Below are positions 23,418 through 35,320 of a stretch of DNA of 64,000 nt, piece by piece. Source of the stretch: Hysterangium stoloniferum (lineage: Eukaryota; Basidiomycota; Agaricomycetes; Hysterangiales; Hysterangiaceae); assembly GCA_015178975.1 (NCBI GenBank), contig WHVD01000031.1, forward strand, positions 372,001-436,000, given 5' to 3'. Under the pieces are notes generated by a model. That model was not told the DNA's origin, made no database searches, and saw only the letters and a program-made list of their open reading frames with translations. A program made the translations under genes and the position numbers. Position 1 is the stretch's first letter; each line of letters begins with the position of its first letter.

Positions 23418-25558
23418 CTATGCTTTACTCGTCTTCAACTGTAGTATAATCCATGTCAACCCAAGACCGCAGTTTTTCACCATTTTGAATCGTAACGTGA
23501 AACAACCTTCACAAATAGGACTGTAAATAACGCCTTTCGAGATGCTAATGATATAATTCACATACATGCTTGCGAGCAAAGCCAAGACGACTGTTATAGC
23601 GTTTACACCGATAACGCCAACTTGATAAACCATTGGCAGTGCTACAGCACACGCGAGGGCACCGAACGTATTTCTTGTTGCGCTGTCATAAACATAACTT
23701 TCAGTTGGGGACTAAGGGGTTTTGACAAATGGAATGATCACTTGGAGATTGCCATCACCTCTGCACCCTGTGAACGGAATAGATCAACAAGATATGTAGA
23801 ACTAGGTGCTATAATCATATCAACCTTAATGAATGAAGGTATCGTCAGAATTAATGTTTGGCGGATTGTAGCCGGATATACGTACTCCCATCCCGTTGAT
23901 AAATAAACAAATAAGGCAGATTGTCAGGCCGATCTTCCCAGATATAAAAGTAACGGAGATTGCAAAAACTATCAAGGCACACGGAACGAGGAATAGCGCG
24001 CCTGGCATCGCTGCTAGAAGACGATCTTCGGGATTCCACTTGCCTTGACGGCGATTGCGCCCTCTGATGATAGCAATATCAGCTAAGCGGCCAGAAACTA
24101 CAGCCCCGGCTACATTAATTGCATCATATATCAATTTCCTTATAACTTTCAATCAAAATTTACCGATGTTACCCAACCCAGATGGGATGAAACATGCTCC
24201 AATCAGAGCGGGAGTATCCATTCCGTACCGAGGGCCCTGTAAATGCATAGGTTACTGAAAACGTGGCGCAGTGATTATAAGTTTGCCGAATTCTTACAAG
24301 GGTGTAAGACAAAGGCACCATAACAACTGGAGCAAAACCGTCACTCCTCTAAGGCGATCGACTAGGTAGAGTCTGCTGACTCACCGAAATATGCCATTAC
24401 TCCAAATGATCCGGATAGAGACTGTTTATGTCTACAATTTAGCACCCTAGTGAACACTTGTATGAACAGGATTACCACAAAGACAAGGACGGGGCTCTTC
24501 AATAAAAGTAGTATCCGAAATGGATTCAACGATACAAATCTCCAGTGGGTCCTGTTGTGTGGAACAGAGAGGCTTTTCGCCAAGCTTTCAACCATGTACT
24601 TATCGATTCCTCTGGTACCGGGGTGGCTTGTTTCAGGAAGAAATATGGCAACGAATGCAAATGCGAGCAGGCCTATTATAGCTATGCCGAGTTGCATCAT
24701 GCGCCAAGATGCGTATGTCGCTAGCCACCCTCCAAGCACCGGGGCGAGAGGGGGTCCTAAGAGAGTTGTCTGCGTTGGACGTGTTGGTAAACCGCTCTTG
24801 TTGTATATAGGACAATTCACAAACCCCGAGAAAAATACCCATGGCTGTTCCGCGTTCTTCCAGCTGATAAATATCCGATATGGTAGCGGCACCAACCGAT
24901 AAGACGCTGATTGTATAGCCGAATTGAACTCGAGTCCATGAAAAGAAACAAATTTATTAGTGGCGGACCATGATGCCCCAAAACCTTGAATACTACGTCC
25001 GACAACTAGCTCAAACACATTTCTTGCGGCGGCAGAAAGTAATCCACCAATAAAGATAAGCGGCAGGGAAGCTAAATACACAGGCTGTCGGCCGTCTGTG
25101 CAAAGCCGTGTGAGTCTCCCCGCAAAAAACTGTAGTGGAATGGCGAAAACGAACAAAAACTAGCGTAAGGAGCCCAGACCAAATTTCCTATAGCAATTAC
25201 AAAGATGTAGACTCCAACGGTATAGCTGTCGTCGTGTCGAGTCATGTCAACAAATTGGACAATTCAAAGACAGTTGCTCACTTGATGACAGCGCCCGTCG
25301 TATTCAGGTCTTTAGCAATTTCCGGCACGCAAGGTAAAAAACAACCCGATGCGAAAGCTATTAGGTAGAATCAATAGGCTCAATTCCAAAGGATCTAGAC
25401 ACCTTTGTCTTTGGCCACTCACGTCCAATGATCCCAGCCACGGAAATCACTGAGGTGATCAAACGTTTTTGAGCGTGCGTGAAACGGTCATAGATATCGT
25501 GAGGTCGTGAATGCGTGGAGTTTCTGTGTTCATCAAGTAGGGGCGTTCGTTCAGACAT
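23418..25558 (-). CDS. MFS-C: major facilitator transporter, DHA1-like, spliced
   Basis: It starts MSERTPLLDEHRNSTHS (ATG at 25556-25558), whose ERTPLLDE head resembles acidic dileucine sorting signals of vacuolar proteins. Then it shows FLPCVPEIAKDLNTTGAVIN, NLVWAPYA, GRQPVYLASLPLIFIGG, GRSIQGFGAS, SDIYQLEERGTAMGIF, LGPPLAPVLGGW, LPETSHPGTRGIDKYM, YGMDTPALIGACFIPSG, GKWNPEDRLLAAMPGA and APSSTYLVDLF. At least ten short introns are needed, with GT...AG ends, and all helices can be accounted for. The C-terminus is longer than in MFS-A. Head-to-tail arrangement and shared intron positions with MFS-A and MFS-B show local duplication. The substrate cannot be told from sequence alone. Confidence 0.87.
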
Positions 25559-25666
25559 GTAGCGTTCGTGGGTTTAAGTTACAAAGCGGCCAGAGGATTC
25601 TAAGTAACTAGACCCTAGAGAAGTGGTGTTCCACTAGCTCGACTGGCGGTGGATCGGGACTTGCAG

Positions 25667-25674
25667 TATATATA
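25667..25674 (-). promoter_or_regulatory. TATA-like element upstream of MFS-C
   Basis: TATATATA lies about 110 bases upstream of the MFS-C start codon. The motif is symmetric, so strand is inferred from the gene. Support is positional only. Confidence 0.3.
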
Positions 25675-28489
25675 CTAGTCGCGTGTGTCGAACAAGCATC
25701 ATGCTCTGCTTTATGACAAATTAGCTGGATTAGGAATTGATCCGCATTTCGATCGTACCCTGCAGAACCTAGGGATCTAGGATGGGTGGACTACCCACGG
25801 CGATAATGTAATATATATCATTCAATAGTGATTCTCAGGTTTACAGTAACGGCATCTGTTCATTAATTCCTACAAATTGTCAAAGGTATTAGGCGAATCG
25901 GAAAATAGTTGAGAAGCATGGTCGCTTGTAAACTGAAGTTCCTGATAGTCCACCCTGGCATTTAGGGGCCCCGCCGAGCCACACCGAAAGACAGGTGACT
26001 CTGAGTTATGTAATAGATGTTTGTACCGAAGCTTCAAGCACTTTCTCCTCCAGTCCAAGCAACTGACTTTACTAGAAGTTAACCGTTCAGGAAAGAATAC
26101 ACGGATATGCAGATTGATGGTCCTACTTAAGTTCAAGGAATTTTCAAATATGCCATCACATGGCGAGTAACTCTGACACGGTACGTCCTATCGATTGTGT
26201 TCTGGTTGAAGATAAGGACTAGGTTCTTTTATTCCTTAGTACACGGCTTACTATCTTCAAGCATGTCTTATAATTACTATCTCCAAGCTTACAGGGTCTG
26301 TCGGAATGGTGTCATACATATTGAATATGTGATATGAAGGCGGAGGCACGAACTCTATCATTTGAAAATTAGCTGATTACATAGCCGCCGGTCACACACG
26401 GTAAGTTTACTCCACTACTCTCACCGAAAGCTTCTTCAGACATGCGATGGACATGAATGACAAGGTCAATCTAGAGTTGATGTGACTGGCAAACAGTGTT
26501 TGGTGAGAAACGCCGATATCCACTCTTCCAGGGCGAGGGCCAATACAGTCATTGAAAGAATTCCGGGGGATTGTTGCTCATGAAAAGCACAAATGCCCGC
26601 GTAAATAACGCCCAATTATAAAAAATAATGACATTAAATTCTGAACGTCCCAATGAAGACTCTCATTGGCGTTCTCGAAATTTCGACGGTCTTCGGTGTG
26701 TGTTCAGCAATACAAGCCGGAGTAGCAAGGGTTCTTAGGCTTGTATTGATATATAAAATTCAGTCGTCGGCGCTGGTTCCCGGGCCAAGTGCAAGTATTC
26801 TGGTGGGAAAGTAATGACCATGATTATGGAAGCCGCACCAGATATTTGGACACCTGTCATCACTCTGTACACGCTTCCAGTCAAAACCTTCCAGTACCTT
26901 AGCCAGGGTTATATGAGTCCCAGGTAGAGAACCCACCACCTTGAGGCCTTCATCGAGATGAGTTACCTGTTCTGATTTTGCCATATACGTCCATGGCGGG
27001 CCTCTGGCCCACCTTCCCTTCATCCCAGGCCCAAGAACAATCGACCAGAAAAGAAGGCGCAACGACGGAAATGAACCGAAGGACGAGGGCATTAAGCTTC
27101 TTTCTGAGCGAGAAGTGTTCGGTTCAAGGGAACTAAGACCGGCGGATCACTACCAGCTGCCCAGTCGAGCCCAGCGTGAATCGGAGAAATATCGAATGCC
27201 AGTGTGTCGTCATAATGAGGTTTCAGGCTGCGGTTCTTCCGGCGTTGACCAAAAGTAGATTTAACAGTCCTGAGTCCATCTTCGCTATAACATGCACGGG
27301 CGAGTATTTTTAAGTAGCCTCTTGATTTCCCCTCCCGTCACAAAATTGAGTCTAGCCGGCACGGTAGTAAGGACGCAGCAACGCACTGTTGGTGGGAATT
27401 TGTGGTCTTCAATCAATAACAACTGAAATCCATGATCCATATCGATGTCGCAGGAAGTACTTTCGATTCCTTCTAAAATACCTAAGAGGGCTTTACCGCT
27501 ACACTTGCGGAAATAAATCCAGCATGTTTTGCTACGATCAAAGAATAGCAGACCACTTAATTTATTCAAATTTAATAACTGGCACGGAAAAACGTATGCG
27601 CCGAGATAACGAATGTCCAACCACATTGCTTGTAAGTGGAAGCTTCGTTGAACAAAATATAGTAAGAAGCCTGGGTGCCCTCTATGGCTACCAGTGCAGC
27701 TAAGGAAACATATACGCCAACGAGACGTCTCGCAGGGACGCAGCAAGCCACGGACGGTCGAAACCGTGCCATCTACAGGACCAATCGAAGGTCACACGTA
27801 CAATCACGGTTATTCCCGGGCCGCTCGAGTACAGCCAATGGCCCGCAGCAAGCTTCGATCAACTATGATTGGCAGTACGGTGATGGCGGGCTAAGAGCCC
27901 CGTCCCCACCCTGGGCTTCTCTGGGAAATCTGATTAGTATCTTTACCTCTCAGCCGTCAACAAATTACGCAATCGCGACTCGCAACGGACCGCCAGTGCA
28001 CACACCGATAATTGTAAGCTAAAAAAGGTGAAGAATTAAGTACACATATTATTTTCGTGTTTATGAGCTCGTGCATAGAACTGACCATAGAATCCGCATT
28101 ACGAGCACTAACAATACGAGTCGCGACCATGTGTGAACAAGTTTGCTGAGTGCCTAATCACCAACTACTTTCACCTGTCGTACTAAAATAAATGCTTGCT
28201 GGTTTTAAGAATCGTCCAGCGTGTGAAGAGGATGATTCATCCCCCAGCCCACCTGTCTGGCATCTGCATGCTGAATCTCCCGTTGGAGCCATACTCCTCA
28301 ATTTTGTGCAGACTTGTGTGAATAGCTTAAAGCATCTCCAATTTACTCCTGAGCCATATAGTCCTATTACGTGTCGGACTTTCATCATTTCGTTTGCCGA
28401 ATTTGAGTAAACGTGATATTGGGGTCCTGATCTCCCAGCGGTATTCTCCCGCGAGTACGTCATCTGCTGGTGAAACTCCGGCAGTGTCA

Positions 28490-28495
28490 TATAAA
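28490..28495 (+). promoter_or_regulatory. TATA box candidate upstream of the beta-glucosidase gene
   Basis: TATAAA lies 39-44 bases before the ATG at 28534, implying a very short leader. Assigned by motif and distance. Confidence 0.4.
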
Positions 28496-28533
28496 CAAAC
28501 GTATAATTGTCCTTGCTTGCGACGTTCTGTATT

Positions 28534-31500
28534 ATGTCGCTCTCAGACTTCGCTAAGGCCGATGTACAGTGTCTTGTTGATCAGTTGTCTTTGGAGGAAG
28601 CAATCTCACTAATTGCTGGTGTCGGATTTTGGCACACACATGCCATTCCTCGCCTTGGGATACCCGCTGTAAAGGTACACACTGTCTAAAACTGTTTTGG
28701 AAGAATAGTAAAGTCCCGTCTCATTATCTGCAGGTTTCGGATGGACCAAATGGAATTCGAGGAAATCGTTTCTTTATGAGCACACCAGCAAAATGTCTCC
28801 CTGTGAGCCATTATATGTATTGCCTGGCTTATTATCATTAGCTAAAGCCAATTGACCAAGTCGGCAACAGCTCTCGGTGCGACGTGGGATACCCAACTTA
28901 TTCGTCAAGTTGGTATCCAATTGCTGGCGCGCGAAGCGAAACTTCGTGGAGCGTCCGTGATTCTAGCCCCAACTGTCAATATCCAACGAGTGAGCCGTCT
29001 TCAATTATTTGTCGTGACACCCGCGAGATGTTGAAATTATTTCGTATTTTTTCCAGTCACCTTTAGGAGGACGTGTACGTAGTCTGTAGACAGACACCAT
29101 TTTTTTTCACTGGTTTTCTAATCATACGGCTTCAGTCCTTTGAGAGCTTCTCCGAGGATCCTCATCTATCAGGAAACATCGCTGCAGCCTATATCGGCGG
29201 TGTCCAGAGTGAAGGCATCGGATCTTGTATTAAGCACTTTGTGTAAGCTTATTTTTTGGATTGAGGGTGTACACCATTCACACAGGTACACAGTGCAAAC
29301 GATCAAGAGAATGACCGCATGGCTGTGGATAGCGTCGTTAGCAAGCGGGCATTGCGCGAGATCTACCTCATGCCCTTCATGTTGGCCCAGAAGATATCAA
29401 AGCCGTGGGCATACATGACTGCGTAAGTTCATCTTTTATATAATATTGTCAAAGTGTAAAATTGATCCATGCATATATTTTCAGATATAATCGTCTCAAT
29501 GGCACACATTGTTCAGAGAATGTCGGTTTACTGAAAGGCACTTTGCGAGACGATTGGGGTTCTGACGCGATGGTCATGAGTGATTGGTATGTTCTAAAGC
29601 ATTTGATTTGGCTGGCGCGTATGAACCTTTCTATAGGTTTGGTACATATGGCCTTTCAGAAGCTATTAACGCCGGATTGGACCTTGAAATGCCTGGGGTC
29701 AACAAATGGCGAACATTAGATTATACTTCTCGTTCTGTGGGTTCGCGCAAGCTAATGGACCGCACTATTAAAGAAAGAGCGAAGAAGGTCCTTGAACTTG
29801 TGCAGAAATGTGCTCAGGGTGCTCCGGAAGTTTGTACTCTTTTCGTTGTCATTATTTTTCTGGCCTGATCGTAACAAATGAATCTCTAGGTTCTTGCAGG
29901 TGACGGCGAAGAACGTACACACGACAATGAGGAAGACAACAGATTTATGCGTAAAGTAGCTTCTGAATCCATCGTGCTTCTTAAGAATGAAGACAGTGTC
30001 CTTCCTCTCAATACGTCGACTATCAAGAAAGTCGCGATCCTGGGTCCCAACGCGAAAGCGCGCGTCATTAGTGGTGGTGGCTCCGCCGCTTTGAAGGCAT
30101 CCTATGTTATCACACCATATGACGGAATTGTTAACGCCCTTCCAAAGGATGTCGAGGTGTCCTACAGCGAAGGCGCAACAGCATACCAGATTCTTCCCTC
30201 CCTCGAGCGAGAATTAACCACTAATCTTGGCCAAGATGGATGGGAGTTTTCCTGGTGCAATATGACATCTGACAGGACGTCCCTTGAATCATCAACGTTG
30301 CATACGCAATTGGTCGATGAAACAAACACATTCCTGACGGACGCTGAGCGCCCTGCAGGCCTACATCCCACAACATGGGGCGCACGCATCAAGGGTAAAC
30401 TCCGTCCCCGTCCCGCTGGCGTCGCACAATTCGAGTTCGGGCTAATTGTTACTGGACAAGGAAAGCTCTACGTAGACGGCAAGCTTGTTATCGACAACTG
30501 GACGAAGCAGCGCCAGGGCCAGGCATTTTTCGCTATGGGCACACTAGAAGAAAGAGGGGTAATAGACGTCAAACCGGGGGTCAGCCATGAGATCGTCATC
30601 GAGCTCTCGAGTATTACGGGGCCTAGGGGGGATAACCCTGGGGGCCAGCCCACACAGGCTGGTGTTCGACTAGGAGGTCGTGACGTCATTAGCGAAGACA
30701 AGTTGATGGAGTCGGCTGTACAGCTTGCGAAGGAGGCGGATGTCGCAATCGTTGTCATTGGCTTGAACAGCGATTGGGAGTCGGAAGGCTATGACAGGAC
30801 AACATTGGATCTCCCCGGAAGGACCAATGAACTGGTGGAAAGGGTGGCGGCCGTTAATAAGAAGACTGTCATCATTAGTCAAACGGTAATTAAAGTTTTG
30901 AGACCATTGTACCAAAGTTGTACTGATGATGCCATTTAATAGGGTTCAGCTATTACGATGCCATGGATAGACTCTGTGCCCGCCTTGGTGCATGCATGGT
31001 ATCTGGGTAATGCGACTGGTGCTGCCATTGCCGATGTTATTTTCGGAAAGGTTAATCCCTCAGGGAAACTTTCTTTAACGTTTCCCCGCCGTCTTGAAGA
31101 TACACCGTCCTATGGACATTTCGGCTCTGAGAACGGAAAGGTGCTAATATATTTGCTTCTTTTCTACTGCATCCTGTTGACTTATTTTTCAAAGGTTCGG
31201 TATGGCGAAGATCTTTTTGTGGTGCGTTTGAAAGACAGCTTGGGAGAAAATTAAATACTGATGTGAGCAGGGATACAAACATTACCTTCATCGCAAGATT
31301 GCGACTCTTTTCCCGTTCGGGTAAAACCTCCTCCTTCTCAGGAGTTAATATTTCTGACCTGGAGTCTAGATTCGGTCTGTCCTATACCTCCTTCGAATAC
31401 TCAGCCATCAGTCTCTCGTCGCCACAACGTTTTGACGGGGCATCCACAGTCAACCTCTCAGTCAAAGTTACCAACACGGGCTCTGTTTCTGGATCTGAGA

Positions 31501-31775
31501 TTGTCCAGGTATACACGTCGCTTCCGACTACCTCCGAACTCACGCACCCTCCTCGCTCACTGAAAGCATTCGCCAAAGTCGCATTGCAGCCCGGAGAGAG
31601 TAAGACCGTGCTCCTCACGCTCGACAAATATGCTGTTTCCTATTGGGAAGAGAGGATTCAGAAGTGGGTCGCCGAAAAGGGAGTGTATACCGTGTATGTA
31701 GCTGCTTCAAGTGAAGATGTGAAGGAAAGTAAAACCTTTGTTATCGAGGAGGAGTTCGAATGGACAGGTCTGTAG
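28534..31775 (+). CDS. GH3 beta-glucosidase with PA14 insert, 854 aa, 13 exons
   Basis: A retaining glycosidase that should release terminal beta-linked glucose from cellobiose or aryl glucosides. Thirteen exons join in one frame (first 28534-28674, last 31370-31775). The N-terminal GH3 barrel shows [37 protein letters not shown] (near residue 155) and VMSDWFGTYG. The Asp of SDW, near residue 231, is the expected nucleophile, and its codon context is rebuilt across an intron. A PA14 domain lies around residues 400-560 ([29 protein letters not shown]). The second GH3 domain has [19 protein letters not shown] fibronectin-III-like tail follows [12 protein letters not shown]. No signal peptide is seen ([12 protein letters not shown]), so an intracellular enzyme like the PA14-bearing fungal beta-glucosidases is likely. 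The gene looks intact. Confidence 0.93.
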
Positions 31776-32981
31776 TCTCTGTATCTTTATAGTTGTAACA
31801 AGGTTGTTATCGTATCAAGCTACGGTTATTTTAGCCAAATAGCAGATTGTTATATTACAAGCGAAGCATCTGACTGAACGGAATTGACTATCCCTGCGAC
31901 TTGAATAAAGATATACTGAGAATTAACTCTCCCCAATTTTAGAAATCGCATTACAATTAGTGATGCTGAAAACCTTTTGTCTTCTCCCATAATCCGCTCA
32001 TGCCACTCAGTACTTTCTGCAAATTGAACGCCTTCCTCCTTGTACCGGCTTGTCGCCATCCGTGAGCCGAACTCTCAAACTCTCGATATCCACTAATTTT
32101 ACAAGTCGATTATTGTTTACGATCGCGTGGCTAAGTGGAGATCCCTCGTTTGGGGTAAAGGCACGGTAGGGGGGGAGGACTGGGGAATCGGTTGAAACCA
32201 GGTATTTTCCCAGTAAAAGTTATGCGAATGGGGTTTGCTTTAATCGGCGACGCACGTCCCAAATGTGTCACTTCTTGGACACCTTTGATATATCGATGGC
32301 GTCGACTTTTGTGTTTATTGATTCCTAAGCGAATGAAACTGAGCGGTGTAAATGCGGACTATTATACTAGTACTTCTTAGGCTAGAGTCAAGGCTAAAAA
32401 TAATCCCCTCAGCCAATAATTGGAGATACCCAACAAGAATTGCAAGTCAGTTGACTCGGACCATACGACGCGCTCACAGACTATGAAACTGACTTTTAAA
32501 AAAATAAAAAAATAAAAAAATAAAAAAATGGGAGTGGAACGAATCCAACTTAAGTTGTTTCTCGTTAGAATCGTTTCCTTATGCCAGCCGACCCCCGGGT
32601 TAGCATACATTTCCCACAAGATATGACACGATCTCATCAGTCGGCCATCCTGTACTGTTCCGTTATGTTTATTTTTGTGGTATATGAGACTCATTAACGT
32701 CAAAAAACATTTGCCTGGTAGCATCGGCTTGTCGACGTGTGGTCGCAATGTCGACGAAACAATATATTGCATTAATCCAAAGGACATGCAACTTGACATA
32801 GTAGTAGGGCGGTGTTTGAACCTCAGATTATCCCCGTCACGACTGCGAGGGATAAATGTTGAGTTAAACTTAAATCTTTCCGATCTTTCCGAATGGAATC
32901 TAGCAGTGTTAGTCTAAATGACCAAGCGACAAGCCTTTGCATTATCGCCAAAGTGAAAGCCATAAACTGCCAGGATTCACA
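31776..32981. other. Convergent spacer, 1.2 kb, no gene
   Basis: This lies between the ends of the beta-glucosidase and peptidase genes. It contains an eight-base microsatellite (seven A plus T, four units) near 32497-32529. No reading frame with family signal is present. Confidence 0.5.
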
Positions 32982-35320
32982 TTAAAGTACAGCTTGTTTG
33001 TCCTTTGTTAAGCCAAACACCAATTCATACCATGCAAGCTCAATCTCGAGAGCTCTCTTGATCGTTTCCGCTTTCCTCCATCCATGACCCTCGCCATCGA
33101 ATAAAACGTAGTCAACGAGACCTTTCCTCTTCTTTATAGCGTTTGCAATGCTTTCAGATTGCTCTGGAGGCACAATTGCATCTTCGTTTCCTTGCAGAAT
33201 CTAGTTATGGCTATGAGTTATAGTTATTCTGTTCACAAGAAGGCGGACGGACCAATAGTGGAGTTTTGATCTTCTCTACATGGGTAATAGGCGATCGGTC
33301 TATAAGCACTGGCCTAATGTCATCAATAGATCCTCCAATCAACCCGAAAAGATACTGTGATTCGAATTTATGTGTAAATTCCGCTAAATTGACCAGGTCC
33401 GATACACCGAAGGACGAGGTGGCAGCTCCGATGAGTCTGTCGTCCTTAATCAAAGCCCCGAGAACCGTAAGCCCACCTAGAATAAATGTATTTAAAAGCA
33501 ACTTCGATATGAAACTCAGTTCGAGAACTTACTGGAAGATCTGCCTCGAGCTGCGACACGTTTAGGGTCAATCAGACCTTGTTTTCCAAATTGTCGTATA
33601 GCCTCGATGGTGTCATCTACGTCGACTATTCCCCAATTTCCTTTGAGTCGCTCTCTTCGAAATAATCAATTCGCGACATAAGAAATATCGTGATATACGC
33701 GAAGCACACTCACCTGTATTTTCGGCCATATCCAGATGATCCCCCGTAATTCACGTCCAACCTAATGTATATTCTCTGCGATAGTAGTTGTAATAAGAAG
33801 AAAGAACTCACCAGGCCCATCCACGTGTTGTCCAAAATTGCACATCCCAGTTTAGACTTGTGTCTGAGCAACCAGTTGGACCTCCGTGTAGGTACACAAT
33901 GCACGGAGGAAGTTCTCCATCTACTGGGCTAAATTTAGGATTGAAAGGGGGATAATACAGCACATGAAGAGGCTCATTCGATGAAGGACTAGAAAGGGTA
34001 ATTGACTGTGCCTTGGAAATTACGTTGCGGGGGAATTTGTCACTTGAGGTACTCTTTATTGTATCGAACGTCGCTACACCATCTGACTTCAGGTTTATCT
34101 TGATGACGGCCGCAGCCTCGTCGTCTTTCTTTCCGATGAACAGTGCCTCCGTAGTGGATATCGTTTTCACGTTTGTGATTACAGAATACGAAATGGGTAG
34201 CTCTTTTAAGGACAGCGACTCCAAGTCCGCGAAGGATAAAACAGAGCGGCCATCCCGCGTCGAAGCATAGAGAACACTGCCTGGAGTCAGGACTGTGTAA
34301 TCGCTCGCACCCAGTGCCCACGCGGGCTTTGCAAAGTCTTCTGGAATCCCAGCGGGGAAGACAGCGGAGGCCTTGTTATCAGTCAAAGAATACATCCACG
34401 GGTTTGAATACCCCGACTTATCACTGAGGAATAGCAATACATCATCTGATGACCACTTGGGTTGATCGACGCTGATGACAAGTCTTTCTCCAGATATAAC
34501 TTCTGGATTTTGGACAGCGAGAGAACTGCCTGAAACCATTAGGTCAGCGACAACAAGTTCGCTTCCTTCCCATGGCATGTCCGGATGATGCCTATTTACG
34601 TCTGGTAGCAAATAAAGATGTAAAAGCCAGGACTCACCATTGAATCCAAGCTATTTTCCTTCCGTTTGGACTAACGACAGGGAACGCATAAAAATCCGCC
34701 CCTTCGGCAATAGTGGTGATCAACTGAGAATTAGTGTCGATGGCTACAAGCTTGTTGACCACGTTGGCAGGCTCCGGCTGAATGTGATCTTCAAGAATGG
34801 CGAGTAAAACAGTAGGCACGTCTTTCAAGGCGGTTATATCAGCGTATCTCAAATTCTTGTTGTCTAGATTTAGAAGCTTCAATTAGCTGCGACTCCCGCC
34901 CTTCACAGCAAGTCGTAAGAATTATACCAGGGGTAACTGCACATGGAGGGGAGTTTTCGACCATACGGTAAATCCTCCCATCTTTGATAGAGGAGAAATA
35001 AATGACTCCTCCATGCACAGTCGCAGGAACACCCCCATATTCGTGAACGCGGGTGCGCATATTCCAACTACTATCTATCACATCTTTATTATCGTGAGCG
35101 CGCACAAGTACATTACGTCCTCCTTCAGATGGCCTTGCTTCCAGGTAGTACACTTCCCCCGTAAGATCGTCGACTATCACCGCTGACAGACGGACGGCCT
35201 TGCAAAATTTGTATCAATGTACAATCTGTGGGACAAATCGCCACTTACAGCGTCAGAAAGGAGTTCGGCAGTAATGGGAGACTTCCAAGTTCCATATGGT
35301 GCTGATTGCGTCTCGGACAT
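32982..35320 (-). CDS. S9-family serine peptidase (prolyl-oligopeptidase fold), spliced
   Basis: A peptidase of the dipeptidyl/acylaminoacyl-peptidase type that removes residues from short peptides. It starts MSETQSAPYGTWKSPITAEL (ATG at 35318-35320); the first intron follows 24 codons. The N-terminal half is a beta-propeller-like region (GEVYYLEARPSEGGRNVLV, RVHEYGG, FSSIKDGRIYR, FPVVSPNGRKIAW). The hydrolase half has PPCIVYLHGGPT, then LDVNYGGSSGYGRKYR and the nucleophile motif GRSSGGL, joined across an intron. The acidic residue is in LQGNEDAIVPPEQSE and the histidine in DGEGHGWRKAE. The C-terminus is GLTKDKQAVL. No signal peptide is present, so it is probably cytosolic. GRSSGGL is a variant of the usual GGSAGG pattern but keeps G-x-S-x-G-G. 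No gene disruption was found. Confidence 0.9.

Larger units (their letters stand above)
25559..28533. other. Region of 3 kb between MFS-C and beta-glucosidase, possible decayed coding
   Basis: No recognisable gene. Minus-strand stretches at roughly 27110-27330 (containing YDDTLAFDISPIHAGLDW) and 26760-27090 read like coding sequence but lack starts and do not join. This could be a broken gene or an unusual multi-exon gene. A plus-strand ATG frame at 27684-28019 has no family signal. TATATATA at 25667-25674 is a candidate TATA box for MFS-C. The last 100 bases are the beta-glucosidase promoter. Confidence 0.35.
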
